NCBI GenBank assembly: GCA_042854365.1
Contig: AP031437.1
Span: 1,922,001 to 1,986,000, forward strand
DNA length: 64,000 bases
Direction: 5' to 3'
DNA from: Anaeromassilibacillus sp001305115
GTDB lineage: Bacteria > Bacillota > Clostridia > Oscillospirales > Acutalibacteraceae
The translations under genes and the position numbers were made by a program. The notes beneath the pieces were generated by a model that had not been told where the DNA came from, did not search any database, and saw nothing but the letters and a program-made list of their open reading frames with translations. Shown here one piece after another: positions 44,471 through 53,771 of the stretch (position 1 is the stretch's first letter; every line of letters starts with the position of its first letter).

Positions 44471-45607
44471 TTACGCGAGTGCTTCTAACACCACGTAGGT
44501 CAACCGGATACGCCGTCCGGCGCGTTTGGTTTTGTTTTCGAACTTCACCGGATATTCTTCCAGCAGGTGGCTGGCATTCACATTCAGGTGTTTGGTGGGC
44601 CGGTTCATTGCCATGTACAGATGCAGGGTCTCGGATAGCTCGGTGGAACTTCCTTCCCATTCCCGGTTTTCAGCGGACACGATCTTCGACACAACTTCCA
44701 GGACCGGGGCCGGGGGCTGCTTCCAAAGCTCATTTTCTACATGATCAAAGCTCCAAAATAGGCTCTCTTGATCCTTACTCAAATACAACCATTGATTCGA
44801 CTGGTCTCTACCTACCACCTCCAGTGTAGCCTTGCTATCTATCCGCTTCTCCTTCTACATGAGGAGTACACCATCCGCACATCCAAGCAGTCCTGTCGTG
44901 CCGGAAATCATCTCGAAGCTGTCTCCCGCATGCTGCTTTCTGGTGTGGCGGACGATCAGGACACAGACGCCATACCGCAAATTGTTTCAGCTTACTAATC
45001 ATTTCATAGTCACTGGAATAGCTGTAACTGTCGCTCACCGTCTCTCGGACTTTTTGCAGAGTGTCCACGATAATGAGCTTGGGGTCACTGTGTTCCCGGA
45101 CAAACTTTTCCATCTGTTCATCCAGACCGCTGCCGGCCATTCTGACGCTGGTGGCGAAAAGGAGGGAACGGGCCCCCTTCACCCCGAATATCCGAAACAT
45201 CTGGCGCTGCAAACGGCTCTCATCATCCTCCAGCACAAGGTAGAGCACCGTCCCCTGGTGGACCTTATAGCTCCACAGATTTTGTCCGGTACTGACATGG
45301 TGTGCCATCTGCGCTACCAGGAAGGACTTGCCAATTTTGAGCGTTCCAGCAAGGATGTATGCTCCAGCGTAGAGCAGGTTTTCAATCATTGCGGATTGGC
45401 CTGGAACACATTGCCTATCAACTCGTCCAGTGTCACAGTGTGGAGGTAGGCCGGGTCACTTATGCGGTGCATTTTGCAGTAAAGTTCTTCCAAATCATTT
45501 TTCAGAGAATTACTTTTTCCCTCTAGGCCTGGTATAGTAGTCCTGGAAATTTGAAAGATTGACTGTCCATCATCTGCGCCATGGGCGGCCATTTTTTCAT
45601 CGGTCAT
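44471..45607 (-). pseudogene. RepA-like AAA ATPase of element 1, broken
   Basis: Three pieces in different frames line up along the intact RepA-like ATPase at 61411-62568. N-terminal part 45386-45607 (LEELYCKMHRISDPAYLHTV). P-loop part 44835-45389 (YAGAYILAGTLKIGKSFLVA, then PKLIIVDTLQKVRETVSDSY). C-terminal part 44471-44818 (RDQSNQWLYLSKDQESLFWS, HLNVNASHLLEEYPVKFENK). The HHxRK and STTG-type middle segment is shifted out of frame. Dead gene. Confidence 0.8.
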
Positions 45608-45916
45608 AGGCAAAGTCCTCCTGCATTCCGTTTAGAATGGTTGCAATCATCTGTATGGTGTCCAGCAGCTCGTCATTCACACCCTGTCCGGCCTCAATCC
45701 GGCACAGCTCGTTCAGCACTACGGCCAGCTGATCCCGCAGCGCCTTGTAAACCCTGGGATTGCCCTGCACCACCACATTCCGGCACAGCAGTCGATGGAT
45801 GATGTAGTCCCGCTAGGTAAGCTGGTAAGTTTGACCGCCATTTCGATTTGTGCATCCTTCTCTAGGGAGACCCGGAAAGCCACGGTCTTATTTCTCCAAT
45901 GGTTGTGCTTGTCCAA
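45596..45916 (-). pseudogene. MobC of element 1, frameshifted
   Basis: Begins DKHNHWRNKTVAFRVSLEKD, close to the intact MobC at 62558-62893 (NHNRWRNKTVAFRVSPEEDE). After LTSLP the frame shifts. The remaining sequence, in another frame, matches RLLCRNVVVQGNPRVYKALR and LDTIQMIATILNGMQED. Position after the integrase tail and before repA is as in the intact element. Confidence 0.8.
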
Positions 45917-45932
45917 ATTCTTTGCTAAAATT

Positions 45933-45985
45933 TTACTTGCCCCATTCCACGTTCAATTTGTTTGCCATTTCTGCTACGCTTTTTA
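45933..45985 (-). pseudogene. Integrase C-terminal stub of element 1
   Basis: Seventeen or so codons, SVAEMANKLNVEWGK then stop at 45933, match the end of the intact integrase (EMANKLDLLRTEEGV). The rest of the gene is deleted, and a plus-strand HTH gene begins 30 bases away. So the recombinase of this element was removed. Confidence 0.6.
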
Positions 45986-46015
45986 TAACGACAAGCATAG
46001 ATGGGAGCTGGATGT

Positions 46016-46560
46016 ATGGCGATTGGCGAAGGAATCCACTTTTTCCGTCTCCTGCGGGAGATGACACAGAAATATCTCGGTACGGCGCTGGGCTTCTCGG
46101 AGAAGTCCGCTGATGTGCACCTAGCACAGCATGAAACAGGATCAAGAGTCCCTAAGGCGGATCTTACCGCAGCTATGGCTCAGGTACTGGACATGTCACC
46201 CCACATGCACTCTCTGTCCTGGACATAGACTCCTATGTGGGTCCCATGTACACCCTCACCCTGGAGAACAACTACGGTCTGAAGGTCACGGAGCAGGACG
46301 ATGAGCTTTCCTTGTAGGCGGATTCCCGCAAAAACAAGGACGCTGCCCGGCCTCACGAAATGCTCTGGGCCTGACGGGAACAGGCGGCCAAATTGGAAGC
46401 CGGGGAGATCTCCCAGGAGAAGTACGACCGCTAGCGTTACCACTACCCGGAGTACAATAGCACCCAGATCCACGCCAAAGTGCCGCCGGAGGGACTTTTC
46501 TGACCTTCTCACTTGTAGGCCACGGGAGAGGCTGTTTGTTGCGCAAAATCAAAAATTCAG
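46016..46560 (+). pseudogene. Helix-turn-helix regulator of element 1, broken
   Basis: The first 65 codons are good: MAIGEGIHFFRLLREMTQKY, LGTALGFSEKSADVHLAQHE, TGSRVPKADLTAAMAQVLDM. After SPH the frame shifts to DIDSYVGPMYTLTLENNYGL, KVTEQDDELSL. TAG, TGA and TAG stops follow at Gln/Trp positions (LSL-stop-ADSRKN, LWA-stop-REQ, DR-stop-RYHYPE). The family is a common HTH protein next to integrases of Firmicute mobile elements. Confidence 0.8.
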
Positions 46561-46577
46561 ATAAACGATAACAAAAT

Positions 46578-46620
46578 AAAAAAGGTCTAACTGATCAGCA
46601 AAAATCAGTTAGACTTTTTC
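46578..46620 (+). terminator. Terminator after the broken HTH gene
   Basis: AAAAAGGTCTAACTGAT pairs with ATCAGTTAGACTTTTT (one bulge) around loop CAGCAAAA, with a T-run on the plus strand and A-run on the other. Confidence 0.75.
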
Positions 46621-46621
46621 T

Positions 46622-47250
46622 CTATGAGCAAAATACGAGGATTTTGAGGCTACTCGCAAACAACCCGATTTTTCTTTTCAAACTCAATAAATCGGGATTT
46701 GGCGAGTGCGATCAAATGGGGAATCTGTAAATCAGAAAGTCAGTGTTTTCAAGGGCTTGCGGGCTCTCATATCCACTTTTTCTTATTCCCACTCGGCAAA
46801 TTTAAGTATAGGGGAGCGTATTTAGGATGATTTCACGGGCGAAACATTTACAAATATGTGAATGTTTCGATGACTTATTTGGGGCAACCTGCTTTCTTAG
46901 CATCAAAATAGTAAAGGAAAAACTGAGGAATTGTAAGGGTTTCAAGCCACAAACGGGCCATGATCAAAACTTTCTTCAAATTGATGTCAGTTTCCGTCGA
47001 AATCGATCTCGAATTGAGAGCAATTTCGACCACTGCCTGGGAGCGCTCACGCTCCCAAACGACATGAAGGGAGATTTCCGCCCCCGGCGAAAATCAATCG
47101 CACCGTGGGACGCAATTCAACAATAGCCCTCGCCCAAAATCCGAAGAGACGGGCAAGCACCCTTGGGCTTGCCCGCCTTGATAACCGCAAAGCAAGGCCG
47201 GGCGGAATAGTCAATGGCGGCGCACGAAGTGCGCTGTTTAATCTCGATCA
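46622..47250. other. Non-coding element DNA with hairpins
   Basis: No gene supported. Contains strong inverted repeats: GGGAGCG/CGCTCCC (47039-47056), CGGGCAAGC/GCTTGCCCG (47150-47175) and CGCAC/GTGCG around 47222-47233. These look like transfer- or replication-origin debris of a mobile element that once carried the gene behind the attenuator at 47251. Confidence 0.4.
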
Positions 47251-47434
47251 TTGACGGCCCCGACAGGGTTTGCTATGTCCGTACATTTTAGCCGTCAATA
47301 ATGGAGATTATTTTCTATGTATTTACATTCTTCCTCTAATACGCTGCAAGCCGCAATCCCGCTCTAAACCTCTATCGTCGTTTGAAACACAATTTTATTG
47401 TGCACCTTTGATAGAGGGGAAGATTGTGTTTTTT
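47251..47434 (+). promoter_or_regulatory. Orphan promoter and transcription attenuator
   Basis: Promoter TTGACG (47251-47256), 17 bases, TATGTC (47274-47279). The leader then offers two exclusive folds. Fold A: CCTCTATC (47369-47376) with GATAGAGG (47410-47417), enclosing CACAAT/ATTGTG (47388-47402). Fold B: AAACACAAT (47385-47393) with ATTGTGTTT (47423-47431) followed by TTT, a terminator. A short leader peptide gene ends at 47367, two bases before fold A. This is the standard plan of ribosome-stalling attenuators ahead of antibiotic-resistance genes, but no plus-strand gene follows. Confidence 0.6.
47317..47367 (+). CDS. Leader peptide of the attenuator
   Basis: MYLHSSSNTLQAAIPL, 16 residues, ATG 47317, TAA 47365-47367. 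GGAG at 47303-47306 is 10 bases upstream. It lies on the transcript from the 47251 promoter and its stop codon touches the anti-terminator stem, so a stalled ribosome would affect folding. An alternative 12-codon frame starts at 47301 without a ribosome site. Confidence 0.45.
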   Translation: MYLHSSSNTLQAAIPL

Positions 47435-47471
47435 CCGTCTGAGTTAATGTTTATCTGGTGAAAAAAATTGA

Positions 47472-47948
47472 TTATATGTGTTCTTTGAAGTGATATTCCA
47501 TGATATGTTCTCCTTTGGTATCGTACTTCCCGTTGAAGCGAAAGCCGATCTGCTGATAAAGCCGGATTGCATGGGGATTGTTTTCATACACACTAAGATA
47601 TACAGTATCGCTTTGATACTCTGCGTGCAGTCTGTCCAGTAGGGAAAATACCGCCTGTTTTCCATATCCTTTTCCTTGATATTTTTTATCAATCAGAAGC
47701 CGATCCAGCCATAGTTGCCCCGGAGTTGGTTCTGGAAAATAGCCGTACATGGCGAAGCCAATCAGGGTGTCGCTATCATAAATACCAACAGGCCGCCATA
47801 GTTCTAATTCGTCTGCTTCCTGCAAGCACTCGTTTACACTTTCAATAAAACCAGCCTGTTCAGAAAAGACAGTCAAGCCCTCCACTTCTTTACGGTTTTC
47901 GTCATTTACCAACTCAAAATGCAATCGTTTGTGAACACTTAAATCCAT
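47472..47948 (-). CDS. BltD-like polyamine N-acetyltransferase (GNAT)
   Basis: 158 residues from ATG 47948 (MDLSVHKRLHFELVNDENRK) with AGAGGAAAT as ribosome site. The GNAT core is intact: RPVGIYDSDTLIGFAMYGYF, GQLWLDRLLIDKKYQGKGYG (acetyl-CoA loop), VYLSVYENNPHAIRLYQQIG and FRFNGKYDTKGEHIM. This pattern is very close to Bacillus BltD, which acetylates spermine and spermidine and is paired with the Blt efflux pump. Here a MATE pump remnant lies just upstream on the same strand, a similar pairing. Streptothricin-type acetylation is a less likely alternative. Confidence 0.8.
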   Translation of the reverse strand: MDLSVHKRLHFELVNDENRKEVEGLTVFSEQAGFIESVNECLQEADELELWRPVGIYDSDTLIGFAMYGYFPEPTPGQLWLDRLLIDKKYQGKGYGKQAVFSLLDRLHAEYQSDTVYLSVYENNPHAIRLYQQIGFRFNGKYDTKGEHIMEYHFKEHI

Positions 47949-47961
47949 ATTATTTCCTCTC

Positions 47962-49330
47962 TTATAAAAATTCAAAACTGTTGCTGTATAAATTCAAATT
48001 TTGTTTTAAGGTTTTACGCATATTGATATTTTTCCTCTTTGTCACAGAGAAACTGATTGTCACAACCAAGGACAAGACTTCCACCAATACAACAGAGAGC
48101 CAAATTCCATCAATCTCCAACAAGGCGGGAAGTGTGAATATCAGGACAATCTGAAATACAAGCGTTCTCAAAGAAGAAATTGTCGCAGAAATCAGGCCAT
48201 TGTTCAACGCTGTAAAAAAGCAGAAGCCCATACATTGAACCCCATGAGCAGAAACACCAGCGAGTATATTACAAATCCGTGGCGGGTCGTATTGAACAGT
48301 TCCACATCATAACTTGCAAATATCATGATCCGAGGTTCCGCAAGCAATTCAGCAATCATAGTCAATATGATTCCGGCTCCGCACATCAGAGCAATACTTT
48401 TGCGAAACAGGTTTTTAAGTTCCGCATGGTTTTCCGCGCCAAAATGGTAACTGATGATCGGGGCGCCCCCTAACGAATATCCGACAAATCCCCCCATGAA
48501 AACAAAATTGACATACATAATGCTACCACACGCGGCAACGCCATTTTCTCCGGCAGTCCGCATAAGTTGAACGTTAAAAAGAATACGGACAATCGAAGCG
48601 GACAAATTTGTCACCATTTCAGATGAACCGTTTATGCAGGTTTGGAGAAGCGTTTTCCCATAAAAAGCGGTTTTCGTCAACCAAAGCAGGCTGGTATTGG
48701 ATCTTAAAAAGTAAATGAGCGGAAGGATACCGCCAACAAACTGCCCCATTACGGTAGCAACCGCCTCGCCGGACAATCCCCAGTGAAAAACAATGATAAA
48801 GAGAAAGTCGAATATAACATTGGTAAGACCGGCGGCAACCGAAATTTTCAAACTGAGCACAGGTTTTTCCGCTGTGATCAGAAGGCTTTGAAAAACATTC
48901 TGCAAAATAAACACCGTCTGCCCAATGAACAAAATCCGTCCATATTTAAGATACAATCCTTTAACAGTTCATGATCTGCCCCCCTGAAAATCGAAATGGA
49001 CCGTACAAAAAGAAAGCCGAGGAACGATAATACAATACCGGCTCCCGCCGCAACATAGAGCAGAAAAGAAAAATACTGGTTCGTCCGTTCAGGATTTTTC
49101 TCTCCTAAATTAATCGAAGCGACGGTACTTCCGCCTGTTCCAATCATAAAACCAAGCGTGCCGATTGCCATTATGACAGGCATCATCAGATTGAGTGCGG
49201 TAAATGGCGTTTTACCAACAAAATTAATACAAAAAGCCGTCCACGGTACTATAACAAGGAACCGCATACAATCATCAAAATCGGTGAAATGACAAAACAT
49301 AATAAGCGCTTATATGTAAAGTGATCGGAT
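47962..49330 (-). pseudogene. MATE-family efflux pump, multiply frameshifted
   Basis: Pieces in order: SDHFTYKRLLCFVISPILMI (about 49320-49260); VGKTPFTALNLMMPVIMAIG and TGGSTVASINLGEKNPERTN (to about 48960); LKYGRILFIGQTVFILQNVF through GFVGYSLGGAPIISYHFGAE to YSLVFLLMGFNVWASAF (48956-48240); and FTALNNGLISATISSLRTLV to the stop at 47962. At least three frameshifts (near 49250, 48960 and 48230) join them, and the start codon region is also damaged. Intact relatives export drugs or dyes by Na+ or H+ antiport. Not functional here. Confidence 0.85.
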
Positions 49331-49383
49331 AACTAAATTTGCTTTTTTATCACCCCATAACAAATTTTCGTATATTTTCTGTC

Positions 49384-50031
49384 TTATTTATTTTCTGCGC
49401 TATGCTTCTGCACCGCATTTTCATAGATAAAAAATAAAAATTTTTCCGGCTTTTTGTTAACCTGTAATTTTACTTCTTCCGTACCACACCGGAGCATATT
49501 CTGGCGTTCATAAAAACCAAAATTGCAAGTGGTGTCTGTAAACACATAGAAATGCCGAATGTTTTCGTTGTTCATATAGTTGAAGAAGCGGCGGTATAAT
49601 TCCTTACCGATCCCTAACCCGCGATAAAGCGGGTGTATGGCAAAAAAGGATAGTTCCCCTTCATAGTCCTGTGACTGCCCGGACAGCAACTTTTCATAAA
49701 TCTGATCCACCTCCTCAAAAAAATGCCATGCTCTGCGTCCCTCCGCCGTCAGCGAAAGCATCCATAAAGCCCATCTTGCCTGTAACCGATACTTCAAGGA
49801 TTTATGGGGGGTGTGAAAACTGTTCCCCATAATGATCCCTATGGGTTTCCCATTGTTTAAGGCTACCTGAGTAAAGGTTTGTTCTATCAGGCATAACCGC
49901 AGATAAGCGTTGGATAGCCGGACTGCAGTGGTAGGACTATAAGATTTTTCATGTCCCCATGTGATATTAATAATATCAGAGAGAGCTTTGAAATCTTGCG
50001 GTACGTATGGCCGATAAGTAATTTTGTTCAT
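49384..50031 (-). CDS. GNAT-family acetyltransferase
   Basis: 215 residues from ATG 50031 (MNKITYRPYVPQDFKALSDI), placed by GGGAGGAG. GNAT core: VALNNGKPIGIIMGNSF, ELSFFAIHPLYRGLGIGKEL (acetyl-CoA loop R-G-L-G-I-G), then HFYVFTDTTCNFGFYERQNM. An insert of ~55 residues sits between strands 3 and 4 (YRLQARWALWMLSLTAEGRR). Substrate unknown. Its promoter is at 50187-50215. It is upstream of, and may have been co-transcribed with, the broken MATE pump. Confidence 0.8.
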   Translation of the reverse strand: MNKITYRPYVPQDFKALSDIINITWGHEKSYSPTTAVRLSNAYLRLCLIEQTFTQVALNNGKPIGIIMGNSFHTPHKSLKYRLQARWALWMLSLTAEGRRAWHFFEEVDQIYEKLLSGQSQDYEGELSFFAIHPLYRGLGIGKELYRRFFNYMNNENIRHFYVFTDTTCNFGFYERQNMLRCGTEEVKLQVNKKPEKFLFFIYENAVQKHSAENK

Positions 50032-50186
50032 TGAAACTCCTCCCAAAAACAAAAAAGAACCGGACAAAACAGGGAACACAACAACTGCCTTTCGATGAAA
50101 CCGTACGCGGTAACATCATCTGCAATTTGTTTGTTCAGCCTTTTTGCTCGGTTCATGTAGATACGCTACATCGCCAAATTGTAATT

Positions 50187-50215
50187 AGCTTACTATAACC
50201 GAATAATTTTGTCAA
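50187..50215 (-). promoter_or_regulatory. Promoter of the GNAT gene with leader hairpin
   Basis: On the minus strand TTGACA (plus 50210-50215), 17 bases, TAAGCT (plus 50187-50192). A hairpin ATGTAG-CGTAT-CTACAT lies in the 150-base leader at about 50154-50170. Confidence 0.65.
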
Positions 50216-50309
50216 GTATACTTTCGTCACTACATACACTGATAAATTATTCTTGCACTGGTCACTTTTCATCTTTGAAATCATCATACAATGTAAACAA
50301 ATCTATATT

Positions 50310-51467
50310 TCACCGCTCTCCCCGGCCAAGAGAGCTCCGGGACCGCTTGTGGCCTTTCTCCGCCTATTCCCGTTGTTTGTCGGCCTCCACCGCCGCTACC
50401 TGTTCTGGACCAAAGATCCGCTCATAGTCGGCGGAGATCTGCCGCAGGGCTTTGTTTCCATTTTTACTTCCATCAAGTGTTCAGACAGGCGAGCGTTGTC
50501 CTCCCGTACCCGGTCATAGTCTCCGGTCAAACTTTCCTTTCAGTTCGATGTACTTGTGGTACAGAGAGCGCAACTCTTGGACGATTTTTGCCAGCAGGAA
50601 CTTTGCCTTTTTCTCCCGGTAAGACTTGGCACTTTCCAATGTCCCGGCCTCTGGTAAAATTTCCTCCGGGTCTACAGAAAAGTCCGCCACCAGACATTCC
50701 ATGTTCTTTACCACCGGGGCCAATTCTTTCAGCCGCCACCCCTATTCCTCCATCTGGCTCTCTTTCTTCACCTTGACCGTTTCCAGATCGCCAACCCCTT
50801 TCGCCCTTTGCTCCTTTTTTAGTCCAGCACAGACAGGTGCTTGTCGTGGGTGCCTTTGTCCCCCACTCTATCCCGTGGCACTCCATCACGACGGAAAGCC
50901 TCTCTTTCTCCGAGCGTACCCACTGGCTCCACTCTATGTTTTCTCTGGTACCACCCTTGAAACCTCGGACCGCTAACGCTTGCTTCAAAGATACCTTTGT
51001 GTCCAGCCCTGCTTACTCCCAGTAATGAATGGAATAAAGTCAATGTCCATATGGGGGATGGACTCGTCCATGTGGAGGAAGGCCAAGAACACCTGGAGGC
51101 TTGGGTTGCGCTCCTGAAAGCCCCTCATGTACTCGTCCAGCACCGCCGCAAGCCGCTTCTCGTCGCTGTCGGCACTCATATTGCCCTTGTTACCCACTTG
51201 CAGGATGATCTCATGGAACGGCTTTTCCTGTTTGCCAGAGCGTATCTTCTCGTAGTAGTCCTCAATCTTGCGGTCTGCCCTGATCTGCTTGGCGTTGTGT
51301 CGCTCCAAAGCCTCGTCAAAGAGTTCATGGTACACTGCCTTGATATTTTCCTCACAGTAGGTTATATCCAGGTGGGAACACTCCTGGGCGGTATTCTTGG
51401 CGTAAAGTTTCCTGCTGTTGGGATTGACTGAGCCCCGTCCCACCATAGCACTGATCGTCCTTTTCAA
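50310..51467 (-). pseudogene. Mob/Pre-type relaxase of element 2, broken
   Basis: N-terminal piece 50985-51467 is good: KLYAKNTAQECSHLDITYCE, then the catalytic-type motif FLAFLHMDESIPHMDIDFIP (H-x-DE-x-x-PH-x-D). It then shifts to SLKQALAVRGFKGGTRENIE and IEWGTKGTHDKHLSVLD, again to KNMECLVADFSVDPEEILPE and YDRVREDNARLSEHLMEVKM, and ends with ADYERIFGPEQVAAVEADKQ RE-stop-AEKGHK at 50310. Several frameshifts plus a TAG in place of Gln. This relaxase differs from the intact one at 59443 and is probably a MobV-family relative. Confidence 0.8.
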
Positions 51468-51479
51468 TCAAGCCCTCCT

Positions 51480-51640
51480 TTTTACCGCCGCGCCAGCGGC
51501 GGGCCTGTGTTACTTTCGCGAAAGTAAACGCAAAAGCACTTTTGACAGCCTATCGGCCATCAAAAGCGCATTTGTGCCCTATGGGGTGGTATAGGGGGCT
51601 TTGCCCCGCCGTCTACGGACGGCTCCCCAGCAGGGCTGCC
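51480..51640. other. oriT-like hairpin region of element 2
   Basis: Non-coding stretch directly upstream of the broken relaxase with inverted repeats CCGC...GCGG (51486-51503), ACTTTCGCGAAAGT (about 51513-51526) and GGGGCTTTGCCCC (about 51595-51607). Location and hairpins fit a transfer origin, now orphaned. Confidence 0.4.
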
Positions 51641-51851
51641 TTTGAAAAGAGCACCCTGTCCCCGCCTAAACCTTGTCACTCGCCGTTGGGCAGGGGGGAA
51701 AGGTCAGCAGTCTTTCCACTCACCCGGCAAGTGTTCTCCGTAGGGGGAAAGTCAAGGGGTACGGACTGTATTGCCCTTGCGGCAATCTCCACCCGCAGGT
51801 ATGCCCCCTTGACGTTCACCCCGCGTTCCCCGTCACGGCCGTCACAGTCGT

Positions 51852-52801
51852 CACATCCAATGCGTTTCCAACGTGAGGAAGATACTCCGCCCAACGTGGG
51901 TGCGGTCGTCCTTGTAGCGGATAGGGTACTCATAGGACAGCCGCTCTGCCCGGACATTCAGCCGCATAGCCAAGGCATTGGCTTTCATCTTCCTCTCCAG
52001 GGCGACAGCAAGGTCGGCGGCCGTACCACTCCATTTGGGCCACTCCACCGTCGCCAGAACGGCCACGGCCTCTAAAACCGGGTCGGGCGGCTCCTTGTGC
52101 AGTTCCGTTTCCCGCCGCTCCAACTCCCACACAAGCCGCTCCCTGTCCCGTTTCAGATAGAGGGCGCTGGTCTTGCAGGTCACGCCCGGAAATGTCCAGT
52201 TTGGCTGCACTGTCCGTCCGCCGCTCCTTTTGGAGCAGAAAGGCCCCGTCTGCCGCACCCATCAGACCATTGGTGCCGGAGATCATATCAAATTTGTCGT
52301 CGCCTGCTGCTTGCGGGTATGGTGTACCAGCAGGAGGCAGCCCCCCGTTCCATCGGCAAAGTGTTTCAGACGGGTTATCACTTCATAATCGCTTGTATAA
52401 CTGTACTTCTCGGCCCCGGCCTCCCAGATTTTTTGCAGGGTGTCGATGATAATGAGCCGGGTGTTCCCGGATAAACCTCTTTAGTTGCCTTTCTAGTCCA
52501 TAGTTTAACTGCTTGGCGTAAATACGAAGTGGGGGGTTGCGACGCTGTTTTCCCCGAACACTTGATAAAGACGGCTTTGCAACCGGCGGTGGTCATCCTC
52601 TAAAGCCAGATAGAGGACGGCCCCACGGTTTACGGCATACCCCCACAGGGGGAGGCCCATGCTCACATGATAGCCGAGTTGGGCCATGAGGAAGGACTTA
52701 CCCACCTTGGGAGTGTCCACAAAGAGGTACACCTCCGGATAGAGTAGGCCCTCTATCACAGGCGGCTTGCCGGGATAGACCTTTTCGTAGAGTTCATTCA
52801 T
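51852..52801 (-). pseudogene. RepA-like AAA ATPase of element 2, broken
   Basis: N-terminal piece 52505-52801 (MNELYEKVYPGKPPVIEGLL, DTPKVGKSFLMAQLGYHVSM, AVLYLALEDDHRRLQSRLYQ). Middle in other frames (HHTRKQ- and GAADGAFLLQKERR-like). C-terminal piece 51852-52258 (LVWELERRETELHKEPPDPV, ALAMRLNVRAERLSYEYPIR). Compared with the intact copy at 61411 it has lost part of the centre. Confidence 0.75.
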
Positions 52802-52892
52802 GGAGAAAGTGGGCAGATAAGCCGGGGCAGTGGCCCGACTTATCTGCCCATTTCCTCAAAATCCCGTTCTTGGGGCTTGCTATCGGCTTTGA

Positions 52893-53348
52893 GGAAAAGG
52901 GAGCTGACAACAGGATTGCGCAGTATGAGACGAATGCCATGTCTCCAAACGGGAGTTTCTAGACAAGATTGCGGGTAGACCACCAGAATTTCTACACCAT
53001 ATCCCCGGCTCCGCCGAGGACTTCATGCGGACATTCTTCTGGCTAGATGAGAACAGTCCTAGCGCTATCCGCCTGTTTCCGCTTGTCCGTGTCCCCGGCA
53101 AAATCAAAGAGGAAACCGTTGTCCAGTATAACGACAGTTACGACTGGCCCGCACAACCTCCTGTGGGCATTTACTTCAACTACGGGCTTTTAGACGAGTT
53201 CATGCACGAATGGCTCTTGCGCCAGCAGGAATTGTACGCCGGGGAGATCACCCGGGACGAATACTTTGAATGGAAACTCAACTGGCCCCATACCTGTGAT
53301 GATGGCAGGGAAAGCCAATACTATGTCCCGTGGCGGAAAAACAAATAA
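52893..53348 (+). pseudogene. Helix-turn-helix regulator of element 2, internally deleted
   Basis: A short N-terminal trace (ADNRIAQYETNAMSPKREFL) runs straight into the C-terminal domain (GSAEDFMRTFFWLDENSPSA, IRLFPLVRVPGKIKEETVVQ, YDWPAQPPVGIYFNYGLLDE, FMHEWLLRQQELYAGEITRD). Most of the HTH domain is missing and the joint looks like a deletion. The C-terminal domain from 53025 to 53348 is open. It occupies the same place relative to repA as the HTH gene of element 1. Confidence 0.65.
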
Positions 53349-53403
53349 GACAAGCAAAACCGCCCTGCTGAACGACAAATTCAGCAGGGCGGTTTTGCTT
53401 GTC
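53349..53403 (+). terminator. Perfect 24-bp-stem hairpin
   Basis: Left arm 53349-53372, loop CGACAAA, right arm 53380-53403, perfectly complementary and GC-rich in the middle (CCGCCCTGCTGAA). It overlaps the stop region of the preceding frame. Strong bidirectional terminator marking the end of element 2. Confidence 0.8.
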
Positions 53404-53771
53404 CTTTTGGGATTATTCTCTTGAGAGTACCGGGACACGAATAGTATTAATCCAGTATCAAGAGCCTTGTGGACGGGCAAAAAAGCCTGTATTCATGCGG
53501 GTTTGCGCCGTTTCAAGCGTCATTCCCACTCGCCGAATGAAATCCTTTCCTAAACTTTTTTGTATAGAGGATTTGATTCGGTGTTATTTATTTTGATACA
53601 GATTATCCTTATCCTATGGTCTATCCGAAATTCTGCTATCAAAAAGCTATCACCCCGGTGCTATCAACGATTATTCTTGATAAGGCTGTGCGGGTGGCTT
53701 GGATGTATTATAGCATATATTCAGGTGCTTTTCCAGATGAAACCCGATTTCTACAAAGTATTCCTTTATCA

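Noticed and set aside
32470..46560. Stop-codon recoding (TAG read as Gln) to explain repeated in-frame TAG
   Set aside because: Intact genes in the window end with TAG (for example the collagen-like gene at 3163-3165), TGA also appears internally, and the same fragments carry frameshifts; decay is simpler.
47270..47461. 63-codon frame from TTG over the attenuator
   Set aside because: Its start overlaps the -10 of the promoter, so it cannot be on the transcript; the 16-codon leader fits better.
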